Below are positions 23,981 to 32,693 of a stretch of 64,000 nt of DNA, piece after piece (within the stretch, counting starts at the first letter, position 1; every line of letters starts with the position of its first letter). Below the pieces are notes generated by a model. That model saw only the letters and a list, made by a program, of their open reading frames with translations. It was not told the origin of the DNA and did no database searches. The position numbers and the translations under genes were made by a program. Origin of the DNA: Cupriavidus pinatubonensis. Lineage in GTDB: Bacteria > Pseudomonadota > Gammaproteobacteria > Burkholderiales > Burkholderiaceae. Where the stretch lies: positions 2,294,001 through 2,358,000 of the forward strand of contig NZ_CP080767.1 of assembly GCF_019602855.1 (NCBI RefSeq), read 5' to 3'.

Positions 23981-25549
23981 TCATTGATCGTTCGCGTTAT
24001 CGGGCGGCGCGAGCAGCTCGTCGGCCTGCCCTGGCGGTGTCGGCAGGAGACCGTCGCGCTCGCGCGCGGCATGCTCCCGCGTTTGCTGGGCGTGGTTGTC
24101 TTCCCAGTTACTGCCGTCGTAGGCCATCGTTTCCTTGGCCAGCGTGGTACGCCCGATCTTGAGGTTGAGCTCGGAGGCCTGCGCCTCTTTCATCGGGTCG
24201 ATCGCGCCCGGCGCATCGCCCACCCACTGGCAGCCGAGCCAGGCGCGACGAATCAGCGGGTGATCGAAGTAGCCCGGCGCCGACAGGTACCCGTTGGCCA
24301 CCGCTTCGTCGATGATCAGCTCATAGACCGGCTGGCAGAAGTTGGTGGCCAGCCAGAAGCGGCGCATCTTGAAGAAGCGCCACGCGTCCAGGATCGCCGC
24401 CCGCGCTGCGGTGTAGCTCGAGGTGTAATGCTTGATCAGCACCTCAAAAGGCAGCTCCAGCGCTACCCCAATCTGCCGCAGGATCGACTGCACGAACGGA
24501 TCGAACAACGCGTTGGGCCGCCCTGGATTGATCACCTCGACGCTGTCGCCGGGCGCGCCCTGGATCACCGCGCCCTTGCCCAGTTTGTAGTCGGGGTCAG
24601 ACTGATTCGGGTCCGGCTGCAGCGGGCCCTCGCCGTCCCCGGACTTGATGAAGACGGTGAACATGCCGGAGACCACTGCCGCGGCCAGCTCGGCATCGGT
24701 ATAGGTGCCAAGCTGGCGCAGCGGGTCAATTACCGGCGCCAGGTAAGGCTCGCCGCGTGTCATGCCGATGCGCCGCCGCTCGAACAGGTGCAGCACGTTG
24801 CGGCGTCCGGTGCCGCTGCCGAACGCTTCGCGCCGATCCCACTGGCGTTGGGCGCCCGCGGCGCCAAGCGCACCGGGATGCTTACGCAGAAAGTGGTACG
24901 CGATCGGAGCGCCGAAATCGTCGAGCTCGACGCCCCCTGCAAACTGGTCGTCGTCGCGCCGGCCCTGCGGGTTGCAGCACCGATCGGCCTCGATCAGCTG
25001 CAAGCGCGTGCGATATCGCGTGCGGTGGCGATCGAACATCGGCGTCAGCATGAACGTGTCGCCGTTCTCTGCCGTCGAGCGAAAGGCCAGATTCTGCAGC
25101 TCGTAGAACGTCTGCCCCAAGGCCGCATCGCATTCCTTGCTCTCGGCCCACAGCGCAAACTCGCGCTGCGCCTGGCGCTGCCACGCGGTCGCCTCCTCCT
25201 GGGTGAGGCCCAGCACGTCGGCATCGACCGTCGGCTGCGGCGCCAGGCCGGTGCCGACCACGTTGGTGACCATCGTGTTGATGGCGCCGCGAGCGAGCGG
25301 GTTATTGCGCGCCAGGTCACGGCTGCGGTTGCGCAGCACCGCCAGCTGCGGGATCAGGTCGGCGTCTGCTGAGCCACCGAACGCAAACCAGTTTTTGAGG
25401 GAGCGCTTGGTGCGCGAGCCGCCCTCGTACGCGCCGGAGTAGGCCTGCACCGTACGCGCGTGCGCTCGGCGATTACCGGCGGCCGGATTGAAGTAGTTGA
25501 CGACGCGGTCGATCACCGTCAGCTTGGGCGCGGGCTTGGCCATCTTCAT
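23981..25549 (-). CDS. Phage portal protein (lambda gpB family)
   Basis: A 522-residue lambda-type portal. The start MKMAKPAPKL at 25549 gives a ATGA overlap with gpW; the in-frame codons further upstream are the other frame of gpW. It has the usual run RDLARNNPLARGAINTM, and later the conserved region with QSILRQIGVALELPFEVL and YTSSYTAARAAILDAWRFF, which are characteristic of this portal family. It forms the dodecameric DNA gate. Confidence 0.9.
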   Translation of the reverse strand: MKMAKPAPKLTVIDRVVNYFNPAAGNRRAHARTVQAYSGAYEGGSRTKRSLKNWFAFGGSADADLIPQLAVLRNRSRDLARNNPLARGAINTMVTNVVGTGLAPQPTVDADVLGLTQEEATAWQRQAQREFALWAESKECDAALGQTFYELQNLAFRSTAENGDTFMLTPMFDRHRTRYRTRLQLIEADRCCNPQGRRDDDQFAGGVELDDFGAPIAYHFLRKHPGALGAAGAQRQWDRREAFGSGTGRRNVLHLFERRRIGMTRGEPYLAPVIDPLRQLGTYTDAELAAAVVSGMFTVFIKSGDGEGPLQPDPNQSDPDYKLGKGAVIQGAPGDSVEVINPGRPNALFDPFVQSILRQIGVALELPFEVLIKHYTSSYTAARAAILDAWRFFKMRRFWLATNFCQPVYELIIDEAVANGYLSAPGYFDHPLIRRAWLGCQWVGDAPGAIDPMKEAQASELNLKIGRTTLAKETMAYDGSNWEDNHAQQTREHAARERDGLLPTPPGQADELLAPPDNANDQ

Positions 25550-25761
25550 TCCGCCACCCCGTAGCCGATCGTCATGCGACGCCCGCCGCGGCGGGCTCGC
25601 GCCACGCGCGCCTCCCAGTAGTCGATCTGCTCGCGGATCTCGGCGGCATCCACACGGGTCATCTTGCGGCCACCGATCTCGTAGGCCTGGCCTTTGGCCA
25701 CGGCGATGCTTGCGGCCAGCCAGACATCGAGCTGGGCCTGCGCCTGTTCGGCTGTGATCAT
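25546..25761 (-). CDS. gpW-like head-tail joining protein
   Basis: Seventy-one residues: AQLDVWLAASIAVAKGQAYEIGGRKMTRVDAAEIREQ, two helices around a beta-hairpin, a typical gpW profile, between the large terminase and the portal, as in lambda. It attaches under the portal to allow tail binding. The stop overlaps the portal start. Confidence 0.85.
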   Translation of the reverse strand: MITAEQAQAQLDVWLAASIAVAKGQAYEIGGRKMTRVDAAEIREQIDYWEARVARARRGGRRMTIGYGVAE

Positions 25762-25764
25762 GGG

Positions 25765-27873
25765 TCAAATCTCCACGCCACGCGACACGGTGCCGTATCG
25801 GCGCCGACGTACTGGTGGCAGGTTGGGTGAATCGGTGTCGCCGACTGCAGGCGGCGGTACCGGCGCGACGTCCTCAGTGCTCGACGCGTCGTCGTCGACC
25901 TCCTCCGGCTCGACTGGTGCAGCCGTGGGCGCGGGCGGCTCGGGCGCTTCCACCGCTTCGGGCTCGTCGAACAAGCCGCTCTGCGAGTGCCGCGCCTCCA
26001 GGATCGACCAGTCGCGTTCCTGCATCAGGTGCACCTTGGCCGCGCGCGATGCGTGCAGCGCGTACACCTCGCAGTCGAGCGCCTCGTTGCGCTTGCCGAC
26101 CTTTTTTTGCCAGACGCGGATCACGTGCCCGTTCTTCTGCCGCATCGGCGCCTTGACCTCCGCCAGGAGCTGCTCGAAGTAGTCCGCGATCACGTTCTTG
26201 TAGACGTGAAAGCGGCCCGGCCCCTTGCCCTCCAGGCCGACGCGCCCGCGCTCGCCGATCAGCAGATCCTTGGCGCGCCCGACACCGACCTGGAACACCG
26301 ACACGCCATAACGTGCGGCCTTGGTGTTCTTCTTGTTGGTCTCCAGCACCGGACCCGGCTTGCGGAAGATCTCCGCGTCCGCGCTGCGCGCGCCCTTAAT
26401 GGCCATGACGTGCGGCACGCCGCGGCCCTGGCGCGATCGCACGTACTTGTAGGCCGCGTCCGAGGTATTGCCATCCCCGCTGTCGATCGACACGGCGCTG
26501 ATCCCTAGCGCGAAGCCGCGGGCGTGCCGGTACTTGCCGAAGAGCAGTTTGTCGAGCTGATTCCAGACATCATCCTGAATCAGCGCGACCTGCCCATAGA
26601 GCCGCTCGTACAGCACCAGCCAGGACTCCTCGCCGCGACCATACGCGCGAATGACGACTTCCAGCCGATCGGGCTGCAGGTCGACGCCCATCACCAGGAT
26701 CAGGCCACCGGCCGGCACCATGCGCGGCAAGTAGTCCTTCGCGCGCTCGGCCAGCTGCTCGGGCTTCGCCTGGTCGCCCTTGAACGAGTAGGCCTCGCCT
26801 TTAGAGCTATTGGTGAAGGCCACAAGCTTGCTCTCGTCGCCCATCGCCAGGTGATGCAGCGCCGTGAGCCAGTTCTCCATCAAGGTCGGCATGGTCGAGC
26901 CCGGAAACGGGCTGTACAGCTCATTGATGAAGTAGCCGGCGATGCCGTTGAATGGCGCGGTGGCCATCCAGCGTCCGCCGCGCACGTTGCGACGCTTCTC
27001 CGCGTCGTTCCAGATCCCGCCGCAGTGCGGGCAGACGTAGTACGCCTTTTCCGGCAACTTGCTGCCGAAGATCGGATGCGCTGCGGCCGGGTCTTCGGGG
27101 CACTTCAGGTTGTCGAAGCTGAGCGCGTGCTCCTCGCCGCAGTGGTGGCAAGGCACCATGCCGACGCGTTTGTCGGACAGCTCCATCTCGGCGGCGATGG
27201 TCGACGTGCCCTCGACCGTCGGCGTGCCACCGATGACGATCTTGACGCGCGAGCGCCGGAACGTCTTGGTCCGTTCCTTGGCCAGCTTGATCGAGTCGCC
27301 CTGACCGCGCAGGTTCAGGTTGCAGTCGTCGGGCTCCTCGATGAATATCCGCGGAATCGGACTCGACTTCACCGAGCTGGGCGAGTTGGAGCCGACCAGC
27401 TTGAGGAAGCCACCGCGAAACCGCTTGAACAGCATGCGCTGCTGGGCCTTGCGGCTGCGCAGATCCACCGCCTGGCGTAGCCGCGGCGTGGCGGTGACCA
27501 TCGGCTCAAACTTCTCGGCCATGTATTCCTTGGCCGCGCCCTCTTTCGGGAACAGCCCAAGGATCGGCGACGGGTCCAGGTCGATCCACTTGCCGAGCAC
27601 GTTGCCGAGTACTCCCGACGTCCACGCCACCTGGGCTGACTTCTGGCAGCACACCTCGATCACGGTCGGATCGTCCAGCGCCTCGAGCGGATTGCCCGGC
27701 CAGCACAGGTAAGGCGTGACCTCGGGATCGTACTTGCCGGCGCGATCGGCCTCGATCGACGACAGGAAGCGATACTTGCGCGCCCACTCCAGTGCATTCA
27801 TGCGCGGCGGCAACGCCCAACGCGCGACGGCCGAGCGCAGCACGCGCTTAGCTGTCGTCGTCATCCTCGTCAT
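25765..27873 (-). CDS. Terminase large subunit (lambda gpA family)
   Basis: About 702 residues, GpA-family. Visible blocks are the N-terminal EWARKYRFLSSIEADRAGKYDPEVTPYL, the ATPase Walker-A-like QKSAQVAWT segment, Walker B IFIEEPDD, four-cysteine stretch (CHHCGEEH... CPHCGG) as in gpA, and the nuclease acidic groups VMGVDLQPDRLEVV and SIDSGDGNTSD. Starts at 27873 or 27864 are the best ATGs, both overlapping the end of the small subunit; 27915 is inside it. It packages and cuts phage DNA at cos sites. Confidence 0.9.
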   Translation of the reverse strand: MTRMTTTAKRVLRSAVARWALPPRMNALEWARKYRFLSSIEADRAGKYDPEVTPYLCWPGNPLEALDDPTVIEVCCQKSAQVAWTSGVLGNVLGKWIDLDPSPILGLFPKEGAAKEYMAEKFEPMVTATPRLRQAVDLRSRKAQQRMLFKRFRGGFLKLVGSNSPSSVKSSPIPRIFIEEPDDCNLNLRGQGDSIKLAKERTKTFRRSRVKIVIGGTPTVEGTSTIAAEMELSDKRVGMVPCHHCGEEHALSFDNLKCPEDPAAAHPIFGSKLPEKAYYVCPHCGGIWNDAEKRRNVRGGRWMATAPFNGIAGYFINELYSPFPGSTMPTLMENWLTALHHLAMGDESKLVAFTNSSKGEAYSFKGDQAKPEQLAERAKDYLPRMVPAGGLILVMGVDLQPDRLEVVIRAYGRGEESWLVLYERLYGQVALIQDDVWNQLDKLLFGKYRHARGFALGISAVSIDSGDGNTSDAAYKYVRSRQGRGVPHVMAIKGARSADAEIFRKPGPVLETNKKNTKAARYGVSVFQVGVGRAKDLLIGERGRVGLEGKGPGRFHVYKNVIADYFEQLLAEVKAPMRQKNGHVIRVWQKKVGKRNEALDCEVYALHASRAAKVHLMQERDWSILEARHSQSGLFDEPEAVEAPEPPAPTAAPVEPEEVDDDASSTEDVAPVPPPAVGDTDSPNLPPVRRRRYGTVSRGVEI

Positions 27874-28372
27874 CGTCGCCGGCATCGCCAGAATGCTCAG
27901 CGTCGGGATCTCCATCTTCGTCCTCGTCCAGGTGCTGCAGCTTCGCGAGGCATTGCTCGACCAGCGGCAGGATCAGCTGCTCGTCGACCTCGACGTCATG
28001 GGCCTCGAAAATCGCGTCCGCGACCTTGCCGGGCAGTAGCAGCAGTTCCGTTTTGGCGGCCTCGATGTGGTCGCCCCACAAGCGCTCGAACGTGGCCGCG
28101 GGCGCCAGCATGTCGAGCTTTTCGCCGATGCGGATCTCGACCTCGATCTTGCGCGCGCGGTCGAGCTCGTCTTTCGGGCTCGACAGGCCTACGCGATGCA
28201 GCTCGCGTTGCGTGAGCCAGGTAATCACCGCGCTGGTGTCGTACTCGTTGCCGCGGCCGCGCTGGCCAGCCAGCATGACGGGCATGCCCTCGTCTTTTTG
28301 CCAGCGAATCAGCGTCTGCACGGCGAAGCCGGTGATCTCCGCCAGCTCCTGCAGGTTGACTGTCTTGCCCAT
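27848..28372 (-). CDS. Terminase small subunit (gpNu1-like)
   Basis: A 174-residue protein whose N-terminal winged-helix (NLQELAEITGFAVQTLIRWQKDEG) is of the lambda gpNu1 type and binds cos DNA. A helical middle (ATFERLWGDHIEAAKTELLLLPGKVADAIF) would contact the large subunit. The last 25 residues are almost all Asp/Glu, an acidic tail that is longer than usual. It overlaps the large-subunit start. The cos site should lie nearby, most likely in the 28373-28476 gap. Confidence 0.85.
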   Translation of the reverse strand: MGKTVNLQELAEITGFAVQTLIRWQKDEGMPVMLAGQRGRGNEYDTSAVITWLTQRELHRVGLSSPKDELDRARKIEVEIRIGEKLDMLAPAATFERLWGDHIEAAKTELLLLPGKVADAIFEAHDVEVDEQLILPLVEQCLAKLQHLDEDEDGDPDAEHSGDAGDDDEDDDDS

Positions 28373-28476
28373 CGGACCCCCAAACTAACTAACCCTAGAG
28401 CCCCCTTTATCTAGAAACAAAACGCGGCTCGAATCACCCCCATGCGAGCGGTCCCGGAAGGACCCGCGACGGGGGG

Positions 28477-29283
28477 TCACGCTCGGGCCGTGGCTAGGGC
28501 GTGACGTGTCGATGCCTCGAAGTTGGCCGCCAGGCTGCCCTCGACCGTCTCGCGCACCAGGTCGAAGAAAGGGAAGATCGGGCGGTAAGCCGCGTGGCGC
28601 ACGAACAGCAGCACGGGCTTGGCGCCGCCGCGCTGGAGATGCGCAATACGACCGCTCTCCGCAGTGCTGTACGCCACGCGCTGGTAGATGCCCGGCGGCA
28701 GCTTGCCCTCTTGCCTGGCCAGCGCGAAGTACGAAAATCCCCGCACGCCCTGCGATGGCTTGCCCTTGAGCAGGTTGGCACGGCGCTTGTCCGTCATGTT
28801 GGCGCGGTAGCCCTGCTCACCAAACGCGCGGAAGTACGACAGCAGCTGCACGATCTGCCCGCGGCTCAAGTTGCCGAAGGCATCAAGCTGGGCCGCGCGA
28901 CCCGTCACGGTGTACATGCCGGACGGGAGTACTCCTGCCGCCTGGAGCGATCGCTCGTAGCGCTTCTGCCGACGCTGACCACCGATGACCTCGGGCCCGA
29001 GATACCGCTCGGCCGGCGTGCCCTTCCCCGCTTCATCCTTGACCCACACCTTGGCCTCGAGCCGGTCCTTGGAGGCGTAAGAAATCCGGATCGAGTTCAG
29101 CGTGTACGGCGTCGCTCGATCGAAGCGCTGTGCCATCTCGCTGACCAGGCGCTGCTTGGCCAGCTCTGCAGTCTTGTTGAGCGCCACGCGCAGCGCGTAG
29201 GGCAGCTGCCGCCCGAGCAGATCCCGCGTGGCGTCGATGGCCGGCCCGAAATTAGGGCGCACCGTGAATTCCGGTCCTGGCAT
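28477..29283 (-). CDS. Tail-completion protein Z-like
   Basis: A 268-residue basic protein. The start at 29283 (MPGPEFTV) has TGAGGA upstream. ALNKTAELAKQRLVSEMAQR near residue 40 and a C-terminal FFDLVRETVEGSLAANFEAS match the general form of lambda gpZ and related minor tail proteins. Unlike in lambda it stands before the terminase small subunit rather than after gpFII. A different minor structural role is possible. Confidence 0.55.
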   Translation of the reverse strand: MPGPEFTVRPNFGPAIDATRDLLGRQLPYALRVALNKTAELAKQRLVSEMAQRFDRATPYTLNSIRISYASKDRLEAKVWVKDEAGKGTPAERYLGPEVIGGQRRQKRYERSLQAAGVLPSGMYTVTGRAAQLDAFGNLSRGQIVQLLSYFRAFGEQGYRANMTDKRRANLLKGKPSQGVRGFSYFALARQEGKLPPGIYQRVAYSTAESGRIAHLQRGGAKPVLLFVRHAAYRPIFPFFDLVRETVEGSLAANFEASTRHALATARA

Positions 29284-29343
29284 CTCGTCCTCACAAAAGT
29301 AATCTGGCTGCGAAGGCCACTCACACGGGTAGCTCCAGAAAAC

Positions 29344-29376
29344 AAAAAGCCCGACACTGTGCATTGTGTCGGGCTT
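29344..29376 (-). terminator. Strong terminator downstream of the membrane-protein gene
   Basis: On the minus strand AGCCCGACAC-AATGCACA-GTGTCGGGCT followed by TTTTG: a perfect 10-bp stem. It follows the stop of the membrane protein at 29415 and precedes the late structural genes. An antiterminator (Q) would be needed to pass it. Confidence 0.8.
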
Positions 29377-29414
29377 CCCTTAATGAGGGACTGCGGCAGC
29401 GAAACAAAATCCAC

Positions 29415-30182
29415 TCAATCTAATCGACATGAAATATATAGCTCATGCATCAGGCCACACACGGAAAAAATCCCTAACAGGAACGGCACACCAGCATCAA
29501 TGAAGAGCCATCGCATATTCTGGCTTTTAAGGAAATGCCGAAACCAGGAATCGAATCGTCCTAGGGATACAGGTATCCGGTCGGACTGGACGATTGACTC
29601 CACGCGTTTCACAGATGTGTGAATCGCCTCAAGATCAGCACTGAAGGAGTGGATTCGCTGAATGAGCGTAGTTGAACCGCTTATAGCGTCTGATGCTCTA
29701 TCTGCAGATACAGTCTCGGCAAGATCATTCATTGATTTCTGGACACTCACTAGCATGTCCGCGATCCCTTGTAGTCCGCGAGATTGCTGCAGCCACCAAT
29801 TATGAAGTGTGGACTGCTTAGGGTCTGCAGGATAATCTGCATGCTCGCTTCCGAAAGAAGCCCCAGTGAGGTATGCAACGCGAGTACCGGTAAGGCGAAG
29901 CCTCCACTCGACAAAGGAATCCCACACATACCATCCAAAATGGAGGAGCAGATAGAGCGTTACGGAAAGTAATCCGACGTTAATCATTGTCGGCGTAAGC
30001 CCCGTAAACTTAAACCCGAGCACGGTAGAGGCAGGATCGACCTGTATATTGCCCAAGACACTGAAGAAAGAAACCAGTGAAGCGATGAGCAAGTTTCGTC
30101 TGACCTTCAAGGCCTCATCTACGAGCTGCGCTGCAACAGGCTTACCCAGCACCGCCTCGACTGCCTCCCTTTGCTTTTCCAT
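29415..30182 (-). CDS. Membrane protein, phage cargo gene
   Basis: About 255 residues. The ATG at 30182 (MEKQREAVEAV) is preferred; the in-frame ATG at 30231 lies in a terminator hairpin region. It has two N-terminal membrane segments (about residues 30-50 and 68-85), a soluble helical domain and a third segment near the C-terminus (FLLGIFSVCGLM). Its base composition is less GC-rich than its neighbours, and it is flanked by a terminator on each side, features of a 'moron' (a foreign cargo gene with its own expression). A role in superinfection exclusion or lysogenic conversion is inferred. Confidence 0.6.
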   Translation of the reverse strand: MEKQREAVEAVLGKPVAAQLVDEALKVRRNLLIASLVSFFSVLGNIQVDPASTVLGFKFTGLTPTMINVGLLSVTLYLLLHFGWYVWDSFVEWRLRLTGTRVAYLTGASFGSEHADYPADPKQSTLHNWWLQQSRGLQGIADMLVSVQKSMNDLAETVSADRASDAISGSTTLIQRIHSFSADLEAIHTSVKRVESIVQSDRIPVSLGRFDSWFRHFLKSQNMRWLFIDAGVPFLLGIFSVCGLMHELYISCRLD

Positions 30183-30233
30183 GGCCTCGACCCTAGTTAA
30201 CACGCGCCTGATTCTGCCAGATGTGCCGCACAT

Positions 30234-30266
30234 AAGAAGAAAGCCCGACGACGAGGGCCGGGCTTC
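30234..30266 (-). terminator. Terminator after the Q-like gene
   Basis: On the minus strand AAGCCCGG-...-CGGGCTT is followed by TCTTCTT. It follows the stop of the Q-like gene at 30322 and separates the replication/Q transcript from the membrane-protein gene. Confidence 0.65.
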
Positions 30267-30321
30267 CTATTCCCCTGCACGCACCGAGCGCACAGCGTAG
30301 CCGAAATCTATCACCACTCTG

Positions 30322-30720
30322 TCAGGATTTAAGCAAGATACGAAGGGGGGGTGTACTAACCCCCGGATTCTTAAGCAGAAATCCGATTATCTTTGTCAAG
30401 GTCGCGTGTAGGCGCCAAACATGGCTTTCGCCGACGCCCATCTCCTCTGCGATCAGCGACTTCGGCCATTCGCGGATGTACCAGGCCGCCGCCAGGCCTT
30501 GCAACTCGGCCGGCAGTTTGCGGACGGCCTCATGCGTGCGCTCGCAGTCCTGCGGGATGACGGGCACGTAGGCGTGCACTGGCATCGAGCGGATTTCCTC
30601 GAGCGTCAGGCAGCTCGGGCCGTAGCTGTTGCTGCGAAAATCCGACTTAGCCCACCTACCCCATGACTGCAAGCGCGCCACCACCCACGCGTGCGGATCA
30701 CCACCCTTCGCCATGCTCAC
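30322..30720 (-). CDS. Phage late antiterminator Q-like protein
   Basis: A 132-residue protein. The N-terminal RLQSWGRWAKSDF and the following short region, then a C-terminal helix-turn-helix (SLIAEEMGVGESHVWRLHATL) resemble Q antiterminators of the sigma-4-like type. It is at the end of the replication operon, just before the late genes, where Q belongs. It would bind the late promoter, load on RNA polymerase and allow read-through of the terminators in the late region. Confidence 0.65.
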   Translation of the reverse strand: MSMAKGGDPHAWVVARLQSWGRWAKSDFRSNSYGPSCLTLEEIRSMPVHAYVPVIPQDCERTHEAVRKLPAELQGLAAAWYIREWPKSLIAEEMGVGESHVWRLHATLTKIIGFLLKNPGVSTPPLRILLKS

Positions 30721-31046
30721 CTCCGCTTGCTCACGATGGCGCGCATATGCGCCAGACCGCGATCGGCTGCCGTCGCATCTGTCGGCAGGTTATCCACCTC
30801 TGGCACGCCAGGGATCGGCGGCAGGTGTTCTCGCCGCGCGACTGCCCACAGCCGCGTCCAGCGCTCGGCCGCCGCGGGCCATGTGCCCGGTGCGATATCG
30901 CCCACACCGTATCGCACCGCCGTCCAGAAGACCGCACGATCGCACCAGCGGTCTTGCTGGCCAGCACGAAGCTGCAACTGCTCGACGGCCTCGGCGTAGG
31001 CCTGCTCCGCGGTCATGCCAACGATGCCCTGGCCAGACCCGCTCAT
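30717..31046 (-). CDS. Phage replication-associated hypothetical protein
   Basis: A 109-residue protein with a ATGA overlap to the Q-like gene and to the replication protein before it. The last 20 residues (ATAADRGLAHMRAIVSKRR) resemble the end of the preceding replication protein, which suggests a shared binding motif. No family recognised. Confidence 0.6.
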   Translation of the reverse strand: MSGSGQGIVGMTAEQAYAEAVEQLQLRAGQQDRWCDRAVFWTAVRYGVGDIAPGTWPAAAERWTRLWAVARREHLPPIPGVPEVDNLPTDATAADRGLAHMRAIVSKRR

Positions 31047-32122
31047 TTCCTACGCCCGCCCTTGAGGATCGCCCGGACCGTCGCAAGCCCGCGCTCGCGC
31101 GCCGTGGCCGTCGACGGCAAGACCTCTACCACCGCGATCGCATCCGCCCGACTCTCGGCCATGCGCTCCTGGTGCGCCGCCTCCTCGGCGGCAACCGACG
31201 CGGCCATGGCGATGGCGTTGGCGCGCGCCGCCGCGATCTGGTCGGCATATTTCGCCTCCCACGCGTCGCCCAATTCTTTCGCATTCTGCAACAGTCCCCG
31301 GAAGTAGGGCCACGGGCTCTTCGCCTTGATCACCTTGGCCTCGTAGGCGCCGTGCCATTCGTCCAAAACGCGTTGGGCCAGCTCTTTCGTCATCCCGATC
31401 GTCGATCGCGCGATGTAGGCCCGCTGCGCGTCCGCTATGCCGGTCGGCCACCGCAGGTGCGTCTCCCATGCGATTTCCTCCGCGGACCTCCCCTCTGCAA
31501 GCTCGCTTTTCTCGGCCCTTGACCTGCGTGGGCGCCGCTCCGAGGGCGCACGGCGCTGGCGCTCCGTCGGTTCTTCGTCAGAGGGGTTGTTCGCCTGACC
31601 CGCGCCCAGCGGGGCAGGGTCGACTTCGCCATCCCCGGAGGGGGTAGGGGGAGGGTTTAAGGTTTTAAAACCAGAACCCTGATGTGTGTCGGCTTTCGGC
31701 TCGGAACTACTTTGTGCATAACCTCCGAGAGCCCTGTCGGCATTGGCATTGCTGGCATCTTCCGGGCCTGTTGAACCCCCTCCGGCTTTATTGGAGACGT
31801 GCGAAAGCCTGCGGGCGGCCAGCAGTCGAAATTTGAGGCGCAGGCTGTTGCCAATGGACTCCACCAGGCCAACCTTCTCGAGCTGCCCCACACGCCGGCG
31901 GAGCTGCTGCTCGGACGGCTTGGAGGCGCGCACGCCAGGCCGTCCCTCCAGCTCGGTGTCCTCGCGCAGCGCCCACCAGGACACGGCCTTGCCTTCTCCG
32001 TCGCCCACGATGCCCGTGGCAAAGTCCATCCGACGGCGCAGCGAGAGGTACAGGTCGCGTGCGAGGTGGTCGACCTTGCGCATCAGCACCCACTCCCGGT
32101 CATCGATGACAAACGCGGTCAT
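31043..32122 (-). CDS. Phage replication initiator (O-like)
   Basis: A 359-residue protein. Start 32122 (MTAFVIDD) has GGAGG 7 bases upstream and overlaps the previous stop by ATGA. The N-terminal part (residues 1-110) is a winged-helix domain with WALREDTELEGR and LRRRVGQLEKVGLV typical of phage replication initiators. A low-complexity linker with Pro/Asp/Glu follows. The C-terminal helical part (about 230-359) has a repeated basic/helical structure and ends with LPSTATARERGLATVRAIL. It would open the origin and recruit the host DnaB helicase. An origin of iterons in the linker was not found by eye. Confidence 0.75.
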   Translation of the reverse strand: MTAFVIDDREWVLMRKVDHLARDLYLSLRRRMDFATGIVGDGEGKAVSWWALREDTELEGRPGVRASKPSEQQLRRRVGQLEKVGLVESIGNSLRLKFRLLAARRLSHVSNKAGGGSTGPEDASNANADRALGGYAQSSSEPKADTHQGSGFKTLNPPPTPSGDGEVDPAPLGAGQANNPSDEEPTERQRRAPSERRPRRSRAEKSELAEGRSAEEIAWETHLRWPTGIADAQRAYIARSTIGMTKELAQRVLDEWHGAYEAKVIKAKSPWPYFRGLLQNAKELGDAWEAKYADQIAAARANAIAMAASVAAEEAAHQERMAESRADAIAVVEVLPSTATARERGLATVRAILKGGRRK

Positions 32123-32307
32123 TGGCTGGCCTCCGGCTTGAGTGGCACCGTAAGCTTCCCCATCTGCGCCCACACGTGGCCATGCTCCCACTGGCGATAG
32201 TGACTGCCATACCGCGGGTACGGATTGGCGTTCTTCTTCTCTCCGCCCTCAGCCGCTTCTTGCCCTGCTTTGCGAAGCGATTCGATCGATTGAATTGGTA
32301 GGTCCAT
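32119..32307 (-). CDS. Small phage protein before the replication gene
   Basis: Sixty-two residues. The stop overlaps the start of the replication gene (ATGA). The middle is rich in Tyr/His/Arg (YPRYGSHYRQWEHGHVW). No family recognised. Confidence 0.5.
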   Translation of the reverse strand: MDLPIQSIESLRKAGQEAAEGGEKKNANPYPRYGSHYRQWEHGHVWAQMGKLTVPLKPEASQ

Positions 32308-32312
32308 AGAAG

Positions 32313-32693
32313 CTACGGCCGCGCGCCGGCGGCCCCATAGAGAACATCGAAGGTGGCCGTGAACTCGGGTGAGGTCGAGGCAACAAGATCAGCACGGTAG
32401 GCCTCTCGCGCGGCCCCGGCCGGCATCGAGACGCATCGCGCCACGCAGACAAGCGCCAGCGCGGACATTTCCGCGCCAGCGTTGAAGATCCAGAACACGT
32501 CAGAAAGCGGCCAGAATTGCAGGAGGTCGCGAGCGAATGCCTGCAGCGCGGGCAGGCCCTTCGGCTTGCGCACGCGCTCCAGGTGGTGCCAGGCGCAGCA
32601 GAGTTGACTGCCGTGGTCGCACGCTAGGCTCATACCTGCCCGCGTCGACTTGCAGCAGTTCATGTCGCGCCAAAACACAATCTCCACCTTCAC
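32313..32693 (-). CDS. Cysteine-rich hypothetical phage protein
   Basis: A 126-residue protein, start ATG 32693 overlapping the stop of the gene before it (ATGA). The N-terminal half has clustered cysteines and histidines (CC at 13-14, then ACDHGSQLCCAWHH) that may bind zinc in an HNH- or finger-like unit. No further family assignment. Confidence 0.5.
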   Translation of the reverse strand: MKVEIVFWRDMNCCKSTRAGMSLACDHGSQLCCAWHHLERVRKPKGLPALQAFARDLLQFWPLSDVFWIFNAGAEMSALALVCVARCVSMPAGAAREAYRADLVASTSPEFTATFDVLYGAAGARP

